A stretch of 64,000 nt of DNA, taken from NCBI GenBank assembly GCA_025617745.1, contig CM046855.1:49145813-49209812 (forward strand). The letters run 5' to 3'. A program made the translations under genes and the position numbers. Shown in pieces: positions 32,308-44,873 of this stretch. Under the pieces are notes generated by a model. That model was given only the letters and a program-made list of their open reading frames with translations, did no database searches and was not told the origin of the DNA. Every line of letters starts with the position of its first letter. Within the stretch, counting starts at the first letter, position 1. Source of the DNA: Heliocidaris erythrogramma (Eukaryota > Echinodermata > Echinoidea > Camarodonta > Echinometridae).

Positions 32308-32499
32308 ATAATCTCAATCTTCAATGTAGTCTAGATTTATTCAGGAAGTTTATTTGTGTTACTAAAACAAAACTAAAATACATTTTTACAAATATTTTTT
32401 TTTATAATCTCAATCTTCAATGTAGTCTAGATTTATTCAGGAAGTTTATTTATGTTACTAAAACAAAACTAAAATACATTTTTACAAATATTTTTAAAG
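32308..32499 (+). repeat. Tandem duplication, two 96-bp units, nearly identical
   Basis: ATAATCTCAATCTTCAATGT starts at 32308 and again at 32404. The units differ at about one base, so the duplication is recent. Confidence 0.85.
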
Positions 32500-33057
32500 C
32501 AACCATTCTTCGTTTAATACACTACTGGCAGATGGACTATTTTCATTCTGCTTTCTATGTTGAACAAGTATTCGCACGGATTTGCCCCATCTACGTTCAA
32601 TTACGTTCCAATAAAAATCAATATCATTCACAGTGGTATTTGCACTTTGTCATTGTAAATTCATCCATCATCATCTATAGGTTTATTTTAAATCAATCAG
32701 CCCTGTTTATGTAACCCTCCATATTGTCATTTCTTTCCAGTTATGTTTACACATTGTCCGTCAAGACAGGATCTGCCTGTAAGGTTGGGTAAATATCACA
32801 AAATGTCATCCGAGTGATTCTGTTTTCGTGGAGTCCGTGAACACTCACTCAGATTTTCTTCTCCGCGCTGGGAGAGATTTGAGAGAGATTCCAGAAATAT
32901 GACCAGAAACAAATATAAACAATGACATTCACAAGCCGCTTTGTTTTGAGATATAGGTGGACTGTTCTATTATGATTGGCTACCGCAATTATTAATTAGG
33001 TGATTGTATCTGATGTCACAGCGTTTTGATGAGAGTTTGTCAAGATTAAGCCTCAAG

Positions 33058-34899
33058 ATGAAGTTTACCTTGTTTCTCCTTTTCACTGGCGTGATTTACT
33101 TTTCTCTTCTGCATATTCGTTCCAGTAGAGCAGCCCAGGGTAATAATAAATCATCCAGTATGCGACAGATGTAATTGTGATGATGTGGGAATTTAGTGTT
33201 GGAGGTGATGGTGTTAGTGATGATGGTAGTGTCGATGGTGGTGTCGATGGTGTTCATGGTGAAGAAAGAGTGGGGCAAGTGCAATCCGTGGTCCTCTGCA
33301 GACACAATAATGGCGGAAGTGATGGTGGCAACATGAGGTTCACGGGGGTAATGATTATGATGATGAGGATGATGATGACGATTTGGTGTTGGTGGTGACA
33401 AAAAAATGTGGTGGTAAGAATGATGTCGATGGCGATGATAGCGATAGTCGACAGAAGTGGTTTTGGTTAGAAAGATGTTAATTATGGTGATGATATTTTT
33501 ATTTTTTAAGTTTTGATGGGAATGCAACCTGTCCTGGATCATTTCCCGATGATAATCTGGATTTCAGCTCTTTACAGATATATTCTTTATTACCCCGGTC
33601 ATCGGATTCAGGCTTGCCAGCACACAATACATGCACTCTCTCCACTATACCGGGGAGCATTCCAGCCAGCCGCCTTCTTACGTGCGCGCACATGCTAATC
33701 CAATCACATTGGCGATCGCATCCTACCGGGTACCCACTTAACACCTGGGTGGAGAGGAGCAATGTAGATAAAAATGCCTTGTTCAAGGACATACAACCCT
33801 GTTAAAAATTATTAGACCAAGCTTCTGTAATAAAGGGTACTATAATATGCATTCACACTAATGAAAAGGATTTGTCTTTGTATTTCATTGAATGAATAAC
33901 AAATTCCAGCAATTGTACCTTGCTTTCATGATATTTTATTTCCCTCTTACCACAAATATAACACTTTCATTAAACCATTCTTGGTTTAATAATTTTTTCC
34001 ATGGCTGTAAGTGCCCGTGCCGGTGATCGAACCCACGACATTCGAATCTCCATTCAGGTTGAACCACTCGACTACGACACCTCTACATCAAATGATTCAT
34101 ATCCGAGAGCCACATATTAATCACCAAATATGTTTTTGTTTGTATTCTAAAGTTTGATTTGGAATTAAGATAGCGATGGCTCATAAAGAAATTATATAAT
34201 ACGTGTTTTCATCTTTATGACTTCGTTTTTAACATTTTATTTGAAGTAGGACACAACGAGAGAGAACTAGCTCTAGACTGCCCTGGAAACTTGGTGTATT
34301 TAGAAGATGGACCGGGATGTGGTTCTCCATCTTGTTTTATCCCCGGGCAGATGGCCTGTGAACGAGCTGCTAGTGCTGGCTGTTTCTGCCCCAAAGGTAC
34401 ACTTTCACAACAACAACAATAATGAATTACTAATTTAGATATTTATGTATAGGCCTACCATTCGGAAATCATCTCAAGATTATGGCACATTTTTAAAAGC
34501 TATCACAATCTGATTTCATACATTGTTATAAAATATGTATATGATAATTCATTTGTTTTGATAGTATAATAGGACTCATTTGTTTATGTTTATGTTTTTC
34601 TTTTCTTTTTTTTTTCTTTTTTTTTTTTAATTATTATTAGTTTCTTTTATTTTAAAGTCCCGAGGGTATGGCTGGGTAATGTGATAAGTTGCTATGTTTG
34701 TGTAAATATTTATGACCATTCGTTTTGCAAATTATATGTCTGATTTCTTCCTTTACAAAAAAAAACAGGAATGGTAATGTGCGGATTGAAGAATCACGCC
34801 ATCTGCGTTGAGGCATCAGCATGTGGGTCGTTTGCTTGCCCTGTGTGCGAAAACGGGTTGAAATGGTCTGAAGAACAAGACGGGTGCATCCCTGAATGA
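33058..34899 (+). CDS. Small secreted cysteine-rich protein with TIL-like features, 3 exons
   Basis: Exons 33058-33139, 34250-34396 and 34769-34899 join in phase 1-1 to give 119 residues. Residues 1-25 are a signal peptide (MKFTLFLLFTGVIYFSLLH). The mature part holds twelve cysteines, with CPGNLVYLEDGPGCG, CERAASAGCFCPKG and CVEASACG. The run GCFCP.G followed by a C...C pair is the mark of TIL (trypsin inhibitor-like) modules, which usually have ten cysteines in five bonds and inhibit serine proteases or occur in defence proteins. Two extra cysteines and the unusual spacing make it a divergent member or another secreted fold. An ATTGG element at 32975-32979 and a TATTAATTA near 32989 precede it. 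No close AATAAA was seen. Confidence 0.7.
33160..33400. repeat. GAT/GGT simple repeat in intron 1
   Basis: GATGATGGTGT-type simple repeat within the first intron of the cysteine-rich gene. Open frames on both strands here come from the repeat. Confidence 0.75.
33575..33805. repeat. Dispersed repeat with GGGTACCCACTTAACACCTG core
   Basis: Contains ACCGGGTACCCACTTAACAC, CTGGGTGGAGAGGAGCAATG and TGCCTTGTTCAAGGACAT. I recall similar strings as frequent in marine invertebrate genomes. Boundaries are approximate. In intron 1 of the cysteine-rich gene. Confidence 0.5.
34014..34083 (-). mobile_element. tRNA-like SINE head
   Basis: On the minus strand GTAGTCGAGTGGTT (A box) and GTGGGTTCGATC (B box) have tRNA spacing. 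The arms do not fold as a sound tRNA, so a SINE head or pseudogene is likelier. In intron 1 of the cysteine-rich gene. Confidence 0.45.
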
Positions 34900-35099
34900 T
34901 CAAGGGCAGTTGGCATGGAAACAAGGGGCTACTTTATAGAGAACAACTTCATGCCCTAACTCAGTGTAAAAGCTCATGTTTGACCATTCGTCGAGAGTGG
35001 AAAAGACGAGAATAGTGACTAATTTAGAATTAATTGCTTTAGTTGAAGAGCGCGATAACTGAAATGCCATTCATTGATGAGACACTTATGATCATCTCA

Positions 35100-36180
35100 T
35101 TTATACATGTAATTATCAACATTTTCAGAATTCTTCTAATGTCCTATCATTTATATTATTCGTAGATGACACCAGTGTTTTCTTTTTCTCATAAAAATCC
35201 CAATTCTCTTATAAATACATTCAAAATTGAACTTGGATGTATTCACGAACGGATTTGTTGTAACAAACTTTCTTTGAATATTCAGAAACCCCAGTGTATG
35301 CTTTTAGCAATTCAGTTTCAGCTGTACGTACCCGGTAATGTCTCTCTCTCAATAATACTTCTATAAACATTGTTGATTCAGCTAAATGTCTTGGTCTATT
35401 ATAGGCAACAAACTTTCTTGGAAGAAACATATCACGTATTTATGCAAATTATTATATAGAAAATTAATGTTGGTGTCATTAACGAACAAAAAAATCATTT
35501 CTCCATCCAATATATTATCAAATTTGTACTATACTATTCGGTTATTAGCCTGGGGCAACTCTTCTAGCAATTTACTGGATATATTTTTGCGTACACAGCA
35601 ATTCAAAGGATAATGAGAATACTTTGTCATAAAAACGGATTAGCTCTTTCAGATTAATTGTTTTATTCTAATAAAATATCAAAAATATACGATTTCGTCT
35701 GGGTTGCTTCATGTATCAGCTAAATCGCGGCGAGTTGCCAACTCCCTTAGGTTTATTGGGGTTTTTTAAAGTTTTTTTTTAAGGAGAGTTTTTACAGTTA
35801 CTCCACAAGACAGGCGTCATATTACCATCATCCAATGCTAAGAACTTTGTATAAACAGAAAACCATCATCTACAATTGCTGGATTCTCTTGATGAGTCAT
35901 TCAAACACTCACCAAGTTTATTTTCGTTCAAACATTTTGTGAGCCAGATTTGATATCATTCTTAATCGTTAGTTTTTATATGGTCCTAACGATTTTTTGT
36001 AAACTGAAAGTCTTTGCAAATCTATAATTTCTTTTATTGTGGAAATAAATATTAATTGTAAATATCATCAAGATTGCAACATTCGACAATCAAGTACACC
36101 CGCGATTCTTCCAAAATTACAATGTTCACTAACTTTGTACTATAATTGGTTTGCCCAAGATTTCTTTTTCATTTCATACG
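35100..36180 (+). mobile_element. Degenerate LINE reverse transcriptase fragment
   Basis: The sequence after a DDTSVF-like palm motif (near 35164) reads PNSLINTFKIELGCIHE and CNKLSLNIQKPQCMLLA, the usual CNKLSLN stretch of CR1/Jockey-type reverse transcriptases. Further on, KLSWKKHITYLCKLLYRK matches their distal part. It is truncated at the 5' end and interrupted by stops and frame changes. It has nothing to do with the preceding gene. Confidence 0.7.
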
Positions 36181-36182
36181 TT

Positions 36183-36715
36183 AAAGGTTGGTTACAACGG
36201 GTCGCGCACCTCCCGGCGTGTGGTCTGCGACGGATTTCGCCGAAAATCCTTGCGTAGCACACCGTCGGGTCTGCACGTTTGTTTGTTTTTTCAAGCACGG
36301 TGGACAAAGGAGGCTGTTGGACATGTCGAACAATCTTTGCGTGTGGTTACGTGTTCTAATGAACGCATGCCACACGAGCAGCCATCGTACTTCTTGCATG
36401 TGCTTCTTGCGACCATCGCACGGGCTCCTTGCGGAGGTCTCACGAAGCCCATGGTTTCATACGGAGCCGTGACATGTTGCGTGTCGGTTGCATGTAGGGT
36501 GTACGGCGCTGTACGTTGCTGTACGTTCACCTCAAGAGTTCTTGCAAGTAAGAAGGGTATGTTAATGAGGAGGGTGCAAGAAAAAGGAGATGCAGAGAGG
36601 TGCACGACTGGTTGTGACCATGACAAACGATCAGACGTACGAATCGCGGGAGTTGGCCCACAGCCGATCGCAGCTGCGGACAAGCACTTTCAGTTGTGAT
36701 CATAGCATTAGTAAT
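36183..36715. other. GC-rich island of unknown nature
   Basis: This block is clearly GC- and CpG-richer than both flanks, and several frames are open on both strands, as expected from composition. I recognise no domain. It may be a transposon fragment, a regulatory island, or a piece from a different source. Confidence 0.4.
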
Positions 36716-38450
36716 GGCATGGGTCACTAGAAGCGTATACGATCCTCTTCTTTTTTGACCTATGACAGGGGTTACAAGAGCAAATGTATAGAAGGTTACT
36801 CTAAATCATTTTTCACTTCTCATTAAATTGTTTATTAACTCCACTTGGGGGGGGGGGGGTTCACAGCTGCCAAAAAGTTGGAATCATCTTGCTATTTCTT
36901 TTTGTCAAATTTGTCAATCTATGGTGACAGACGATATGATTGGAATGAAAGCTAATACACTCGAATATCTTGAGTAAATGAAATATTTTAATAGCTATAA
37001 TTATAATCATTGGTTCATTTCACAGAATCAAAAGGATACTCCATTACAACAACACAATCACAAAAGCTTTTGGGAGTTTTTCATTTATTTACAAATGCGT
37101 CATTTTTTTAATGTATATGCTTTATATTTCTTTTAAAATCCTTCAATTTAGTTTTGTTGACTATAGAGCTTAATCGATTTTCAGTTGATGTACAATTTTA
37201 AAGAAAGAAATAAAATTTAGTGAACCCATTTCGCTGTTGCGTGTAGGCTAAATCTTGATCTTGTTTGTGTTTTTTAATAGTTATACGATAATAAACAATA
37301 GAATTTTAAAAAATTAATATAAAAAAGTATACTTGAGATTATTCGAAACCTCATGCTCATTAGCTTTGAAGTGATTTGACACAGAAATAACCCTTATCTT
37401 TATACTCGAGATTTGAGACTTTCTAGACTTTTAAATAGAAACGGATCACGAGTAATCACCTTAACTGGTTCAGATATCATCTTTGAAAATAATTCGAGAC
37501 TTTTATTACAAAAACAGACAAATCTCAGTCACCAGAGGTAAAAAAAATGCTGTGACCCCCCATTTTTTTAAATATTTATTTATTTACTAATTTATTCATT
37601 TTATTGATAATCAACGTTTTTGCAGTAAAACTGCTCAAAGCAGCATGCTATATATTAAACTAATAACAAATGGTATGCCTAAATATCATATCAAAACAAC
37701 AACAACAAAAAGAAGCAGAGCGTTCAATAATTAATTTGAATTATAAAGCAAATAATGATTTATTTGAATTCAATCCAGGCAACGAGCAGGAAGACTATTA
37801 ATATTTTTTGAGTATTTCCTTCGAGGAAGTGGAAAAGAAGTACAATGCTTTCCTCAAGGGTTGCGATAAGACATGTACATGGAAGTAAAACGTTTAGAAG
37901 TATATAGATCATTATATATGTCAGTTATACATAATGACTTAGTTTCTCTTATGATTGAAGTGGTCACTACTTAGAATTTGAAGGTAGAATTCGAATGATA
38001 TTTTCAAAAGCGATATTCTAAACCAATCGCCATTGAATGGCATGTCTATGAATTAATTATTGCGTGAGAACACTTTTCTTTATTATAAACACTTTAAATG
38101 TCGGTAGATACTTAAAAGCTTAAGAAATATCGAGTATGGCATTGGAAATGAGGAAATACGACATGGTCGCGTATCTTTTGAAGTATAGAAACCAATAAAA
38201 ATATTTATTCGAAATCTTTTGCCGAGATATTGACATGGATTATGAAAGGAACAAAGAGAAATGCAATTGAACGCCTCTTAGAACTTTTAAGTTTGAATAT
38301 TTTTTTATTTATATGAAAATTAAAGAGAAACAAATAAAAGATTTATACGTACGAATACGAAATATTTACAAAGGCTTTTACATTCCACTTGAGTAGAATT
38401 ATCTCTGATTTTAGTAGATAAAATGCACTCATATACTAATGCACTAATGC
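36716..38450. other. AT-rich gene-free stretch
   Basis: Contains a 10-base G run at about 36847 and small AT simple repeats. Nothing gene-like is recognised. Confidence 0.55.
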
Positions 38451-38455
38451 ACTAA

Positions 38456-38634
38456 TATATTGATGATATTGATGATATTGCTGATATCGATGATATACTG
38501 ATGATATATTGATGAAATAATGTAGATGATACTTCATATTGATGATATTGATGGAAATTGATAATGACGACATTGATGATATATTAGTGATATTGATGCT
38601 ATATTGATTATATTGATGATAATTGATGATATTG

Positions 38635-38650
<16 letters not shown>
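38456..38650. repeat. ATTGATGAT-type minisatellite, left block
   Basis: Irregular ATATTGATG/GATGATATT units, ending in a TATAGAGAGAG microsatellite. A similar short block (38985-39030) lies on the other side of the palindrome. Confidence 0.75.
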
Positions 38651-38657
<7 letters not shown>

Positions 38658-38666
<9 letters not shown>

Positions 38667-38924
38667 CAATTAATGAATTCCAGAGAAGACATTGGTAATG
38701 CATTGAATTCCAACTTTTATATTTATTTTCACCAAATTTTCGATCCTCACGGATCTTCCTCAGGGTAATGAACAAAGTGAAATATGTATGTCATACATAT
38801 TTCACTTTGTTCATTACCCTGAGGAAGATCCGTGAGGATCGAAAATTTGGTGAAAATAAATATAAAAGTTGGAATTCAATGCATTACCAATGTCTTCTCT
38901 GGAATTCATTAATTGTTTCTCTCT
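38658..38924. repeat. Perfect 267-bp palindrome, 133-bp arms, 1-nt centre
   Basis: Left arm 38658-38790 and right arm 38792-38924 are exact reverse complements, separated by one T at 38791. Arms include GGATCTTCCTCAGGGTAATG and ATTCCAACTTTTATATTTAT. Perfection and the near-zero spacer imply a very recent inverted duplication, or an assembly artefact. The outer end lies in a GA repeat. Confidence 0.9.
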
Positions 38925-38959
38925 TCATGCTTTTCCAACACGCGGTTATGAAATATCAT

Positions 38960-39030
38960 TATATATATATATATATATATATATATGATATATTGATATT
39001 GAGGGTATTGATGATATCGTTGACATGTTG
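38960..39030. repeat. (AT)n followed by a TGATAT block
   Basis: About fifteen AT units, then GATATATTGATATTGAGGG and TATTGATGATATCG. Confidence 0.75.
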
Positions 39031-41005
39031 ATGGTAATTATACTGAAGACGTTAAAGGGGAATTAACCTCAAAATATAGATGTGCGCATATTCAAAGATC
39101 TATTCCTTCTTGTTGCCCTACGTAGTTTTGCATTAAAATATACGAGATGGGTATATAAATCAGGATTTTCTCAGCAAGATTTATCGTCTGCTAGCGATAC
39201 CAGGTGGCTGCCATTTTCTTAATGTGTATACATAAAGATATTTTTAATCCGAATGCAAAATTATCTTTTTTCCTGATACAAAATTCCATCTGAGATTTAA
39301 AGTATTTAACAGATATATACATTCTAAAAACGAAAATGTGATTTATATTTCTTTGAAAATTACGATTTTACTAAATATCAATATATTTTCTTGATACTAT
39401 GACGTACGTGACGGAGCGAATTAATTCAAATTTATGGATGATGACTTTCCCCGTGCGTCATTAGTGACAAACTATGCATTCACCTGCTTTGAGATAATGA
39501 ACTTCAAAAGTCAGAATGCGCGTTGTATAAATTATGTTCTGCTCTGCCAGGCAAGACCAAGAAATCGATTTCTAGTTAGCAAATTTAAAAAGAAATCTAT
39601 AACTTTCAAATTTTAAAATAAATGTATACATCTGTTATGTATTTTCAATCATATATGGGGCTTTTTTATAATGAATAGAAGCAATTTAGCTCGTGGATTA
39701 AAAATATCTTCATTACCGGAACGGTCTCCAATGGTTCATGTACAACTCCATGTCATCAAGTAAATGACAGCCCCCATGAATTGTTAGCAGATGATACCGT
39801 GTGATAGAATGTCTTGATTTAAACCCTTTTCTGATACTTTATTTCTAAAGGTATACAGGTCAATATTACACCTTTGAACAGAAGTACATTTATATTCTAG
39901 TGTTAATTCTCCTTTAACGAGCTTTCGATTTGCACGTCGACATAGTCGATTGGTACGAGATTACGTCATTTTGAAGCTCTGCGCGCATGCGTCACGTCGC
40001 CTCCCTCGTCCACCACGTTTCAAAGATTCAAAGTTTATTGATTTCCACAAATATATATATATATATATCTTTTACACTTTGTTTAAACAGTACATATGAA
40101 AATTAATAACATGAACATGACAAATAGATATCATTCAATGGACTTGATTATGGTTTACACTGATAAAGCTATATTATTGATATAATGTAAACATTCTAAC
40201 TATAAAGGAAAACATAAGTGGAGGAGTCTATTAAGTAAGTAAGAATAGTTACAGTCCTTGAAATAAAAGGAAAAAGAAAAAAAGAAAGAAAGAAACCTGC
40301 TAATTTGAGTAATATTAACAAGTTCTTAAAAAGAGAAGGGTAAAAAAGGAAGGGGGTGTGAACAGTACGGGAGAGAGAGAGAGAGAGAGAGAGATAGAGA
40401 GAAAGACAAAAACAAACGAAACAAATAAATGTTGTGAACAAGCAATGCAGAGGGAGATAAGGAGGCAGGAATAACTAGAAGGAGAGGTGGAGGAAAATAG
40501 AAAGAGATGAGGAACTTCAAATAAAATTTGCAATGCTTCAGGCATGCTTTCAAAATGCTAGTTGGCTGAAAGAGTATAAAAGCGGATGTAATCAATAGCA
40601 AGTCTCCTTTCTTGTATATACCGTATTTCCATCCCATTCCGATACAGAAAGCGGGATTAAAACATAATAATGGACGATGTTATTTAAACTCTAAAAATTG
40701 AATGTGTAAGTGATATCTAACCGCTTTTCTGCTGTGGATTGTTTTGTACCTTTATGTGTGCGATACTTGGTTGTTGGGTGTAATTCTAATTCAGCAGTGA
40801 AAGCCAATAATAGTTTTCAGGGAAAATCATGGAATAAACAGGGATAATATTAGTTTCAATTTCCATATTGCTTGAGCTATATCCTTAATGGATCTATAAA
40901 TATTCATGCTATCTAAGAAACGTGGTCAAATAATTATTCGCTCTGATACCATTTATGGAAGCCCCAATAAGGGTTTGAAAGATGACAAAATACTCGACAT
41001 CCTCA

Positions 41006-41010
<5 letters not shown>
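39031..41010. other. Intergenic stretch, no gene recognised
   Basis: Includes a CpG-rich patch at 39955-40010 with GCGCGCATGCGTCACG (NRF1-like). Next is TTCAAAGATTCAAAGTTTAT near 40018, which on the minus strand looks like a LINE tail, followed by (AT)n. A (GA)n block lies at 40371-40395. No gene is seen. Confidence 0.5.
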
Positions 41011-41036
<26 letters not shown>

Positions 41037-41205
41037 TTCACCTACTTCCCCTCTTTCTCTCCCTCTCTCTCTTCTTTCTCCATCTCCTTCCATCTCCCAT
41101 CTCCTTCTCTCTTTCCCCTCTTAACCATCACTGTTTCTTTCTTTCTCTCTCCCCTCCCTACCTCCTTCCCTCACCCCCCTCTCTCTCTCTCTCTCTCTAT
41201 CTACA
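41010..41205. repeat. Polypyrimidine tract, (CT)n
   Basis: CTCTCTCT and CCTCCC-type sequence, nearly all C and T. Frames through it are not coding. Confidence 0.85.
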
Positions 41206-43715
41206 TTAACCCCTCCCCCCCTACAGCCTACAGCCCTATTTCTTTGTTTATATGGACATGGAATAATGTCGACAATGTGCAGCTGTTTATGTGGGCGTGG
41301 ATTTTTATTTCATTAAGTTTTAAATATCTGCAGTTTCGATAAAGAAAGAACAAGATTACAATAACAGAAGAGAGAGAGAGAAAGTGAGTGAGGAAGAGAG
41401 AGAGAGAGAGAGGGAGAGAGAAGACAAGAATACATCTACCTTTTAAAATACGCCGGCAACACCCTGTCCAGGATACGCCACTGTCAATGGATAATTTTTA
41501 GGCCATTTTTATATTTATTTATACCCGGTGTTGGCTATATTGTCCTTGGCGATTTCGTTTTGTATGTTTTTTTTTCAATAACGTTTGGGACGATGTTTTA
41601 TCCTAAGCATTATACGATGGTCTTTTGAAGATGACATTCTTACAATCCATTATAAGAATCACTTTCGTTTCCATTGTCCTATGTCTTCATACTCTTAACG
41701 CAGAGGAGTAGAGATCCACTATAGTTTTAGGAGTCATACGTGATATTAGGTATCACTTCCTTTGGAGTTTAATCAACTCCAAATCATCGAAGAATCCTCT
41801 CCAAAGTATAGTGATTAAATTACTCTTTTGAGAGTGAAATCCACTATTATGAGCGTGGATTCCACTTCAAACAAAGCCTCCTATATGACTCCTCATAAAC
41901 GGGATTCCCACTCATGTACATTAAGAGAGTATAATTTGATAAAAACAAAAACAAACAAACTGGAAAAAATATCTTCATTTCGTGTAAAAAGCAATGGCTG
42001 ATATTTCTAATCTTTAAACTTTCAAGGTTAGTAGGTCTATATTTTTTTCAGTTGCAAATGCCTACTGACCGTAATTCATCGCCTTGAAAGAACAAAATAA
42101 TATCATGGAAATCCAGAACTTTTAGAAACTGAATGACAGAAAAAGGAAAAGAACCGTATCATGTCGAAATTTATTATTTAGTTTCTTGTTTCATTTCTAT
42201 TTTATACCCGACTCTGGGTGGAGCTTTACGGCAAGCTATAGCTCTACAATGACAACGCAAAAAAAGGAAGTTTGGCGAGGAAAAAATAGCGCGAAATCCC
42301 ACGAGAAACCTGTGACGTCACAATAGGTCGACGGCATTCAGTTGAACTCAATGGCAATGCCAATGTATGAGTCACACACTGTCTATTTTGGGGAGGGTGG
42401 AATTTCCAGGCACCATACGCGCGACGTCACACCTTTGCCATATTAAACGAAAATCTATAGTTCCAACTTAAAAAGTTCACGTTCGGGGAAAACCCGTCGC
42501 ACTGCATGTTTCGTTTCAGTAACTCACTGGCTTTCGCATAATAATTATTCGTAAACGTTCAATATCATTATTTACATGTTAAAATAGAACAGTTTAATCT
42601 CTAGTTACATTATCAAAGGTTGCAACCTTACGTATTCCAAAGATAACCATAAAACTGGGTTGAAATGTATATAGCATTTCAAAGTTACGTTGTTCAATCG
42701 ATAAGCTGAGACTGGCTTCAATGATTTCTGTTTTTTTGTTGTTGAGTAATTCAGTTGTAGGTCTATACTTTTGTGCATTTATTTATTAACTTCGCTAACA
42801 TTTGATAAGACAGGGTCGGCGGTTATTTGTTCTAAATAATTATGGGAACTTGGTTAGTTTGCAAAGGGAAGTATAATGTCTCAAATTTTCTTTCCATTTA
42901 CGTTTTTCTCTCCATTCTGGACACTCTCTCGGAAATGAACATGGAAATTTCCGGAGGCTTTCGTGACTAAAATATTAAATGTTGTTTTATCAGAAATTAA
43001 AGATATCTTTACCTATGGATTCCATTCTTTACTACTATTCCACCATTCAGTGTATTACTTGGAGAGGACATTGACTTTTTTATCCTCTAGAGTCATTGTA
43101 TAGATTTTTTGTTTATTTTGTTTTTATTTCATTGTATAGATATATGAATACGTCGTAATTACTTCATAACTCATTGAATGACTATACAAACTAAATTGTG
43201 CAGTTGCAATTTGCACTCTGATTGAATGTTATTCCTTACATTTAAACCTTACAAAAAAACAAATTCTTGTCATTCATGTTTTATTTCATACCACCTTTTA
43301 AACGCTTCTTTCATGTCTTCTTCTGGAATGTGACTGCTCTGTTCTGTTTATTTTGAGGTTTGAGCAAACTGTAGCATGCTCTTATTATTATATTAAACTA
43401 TGTATTACTATAGTACGAGTCTGTTAGTAGGATGGGCAGAGACCTCTCCAATGTCACTCTCTATGCCTGAGTAGCAGGGATATGAGACGTTCCACACAAC
43501 TACCAAACTTCTCTACTCTAATTTAATTTAGTATCCAGACAAAACATAAAAGTATATAATATGTAGTGAAGCTTATGTTCATTTCTACCTATCACAGAAT
43601 CCACATATTTCTCAATACTGATGTCAACAATTGTGCATGCTTTATACATTTACTACATGAATATGTAAATATGCAACTATGCATTTGTATTTTATACACA
43701 TTCTGTTAATCTTCT
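41206..43715. other. Intergenic stretch, no gene recognised
   Basis: Short GA repeats occur near 41370-41420. From 41700 to 41900 there are small palindromic pieces (GGAGTTTAATCAACTCC). A GTGACGTCAC site lies at about 42313. No exon or transposon with ends is seen. Confidence 0.45.
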
Positions 43716-43745
43716 CTCTCTCTCTCTCTCTCTTTCTCTTTCCAT
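43713..43745. repeat. (CT)n microsatellite
   Basis: CTCTCTCTCTCTCTCTCT with a TTTCTC end. Confidence 0.8.
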
Positions 43746-43939
43746 CTCCCTCCCTGCCTAGCTATAATTTTGTTACTACCGTTCCTACCATTACTGTATT
43801 AACTGTTTTAGGTTTGTATTTATACATGTACTCGTGCGATTGTAACAGAACATGCAATTCAGCCACGAGGCTGCAAAATGTATCTGCTATTGTGTACATA
43901 ACACATAATAAACCATTGAATAATAATGTGTTTATGCTC

Positions 43940-44300
43940 TTGTTGATATTCTTGTGGTAGAGGAGTGGTCTTGTATAACTAGGAGGACCCGGATTCGAAA
44001 CCAAGTGGATGCACTAGACATGCAGTGTGCCCTTTGGTAAGGCATTAATCCTCATTACCAATTCCCTTCGGAGAGGACTTAAAGCCGTATGTCCCCTGAT
44101 TGCTGACTTACCAGCATACACATGCATGCTCAAGTTCTTAGCAGTCAGGAAAAATAAACCATCAATTAATAAATCCTGAATTATTTAGTTACCCTGCATG
44201 CCGTATGTCAGTGGAAAAATAAACCATCAATCAATTAATATTGCATTATTTTGTTACCCTGCATGCCGTATGTCGGTGGAAAAGAAACATTCCTCTTATT
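43940..44300 (+). mobile_element. tRNA-headed SINE with tandem tail
   Basis: GTGGTAGAGGAGTGGTC (A-box-like) and CCCGGATTCGAAACC (B box) head the element. The body has GGTAAGGCATTAATCCTCAT and AGAGGACTTAAAGCCG. The tail repeats a unit of about 67 bases beginning CCCTGCATGCCGTATGTC (near 44191 and 44258). Confidence 0.6.
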
Positions 44301-44873
44301 TGGGCAGAGGACCTGACAGGAGTATTTCAATAATTTTCAAATCTTTGTATTCTTTTTTATAAAGTGAAACATTGATTATGCAACCCTACAGACAACCACT
44401 TATCCACAATATTTACCTATCACAGCGATTGATATCTCAACATTTAGGTAAAAATAAACAATCGAAGATATGACGTCTATAAAGCTTTCCGTCATAAAAT
44501 TGTCAAATATGACAAAGTCCAAAGTTTATAGGCTAGGCTTCACTCGTTTGGGTAATTCCTAGTCTAATCGAGAAATGCATGTCATAAAAGTTTTGATCCC
44601 AGGGTACCATACTATTGGGGGAATTAACGTCTCATAACATTTCCCGTTAGTACATAATGTTTTGAAAGATAATTTCAAATCAATCCAATTATCAAAGTAT
44701 TTGGTAATGAGGAAATGCTAAGCAGTTATGTTCTTTTTTGGGGAGAGAAAGAGAGGGAGATAGAGAGAGAGAGATTAACGTTTGATTGAAATCTGGAGAA
44801 AAAAACTTCTAAAACAAAGGAAAACAAATGAAGGCAAGAAATAAAATGCTAATGAGATCATTTAAATTACTCC

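Noticed and set aside
36151-36727. Long overlapping frames on both strands
   Set aside because: GC-rich composition lowers stop frequency in all frames; no domain recognised. Kept only as an unexplained GC island.
41700-41930. Cluster of small palindromes that could be a MITE
   Set aside because: No consistent terminal inverted repeat or target duplication could be defined.
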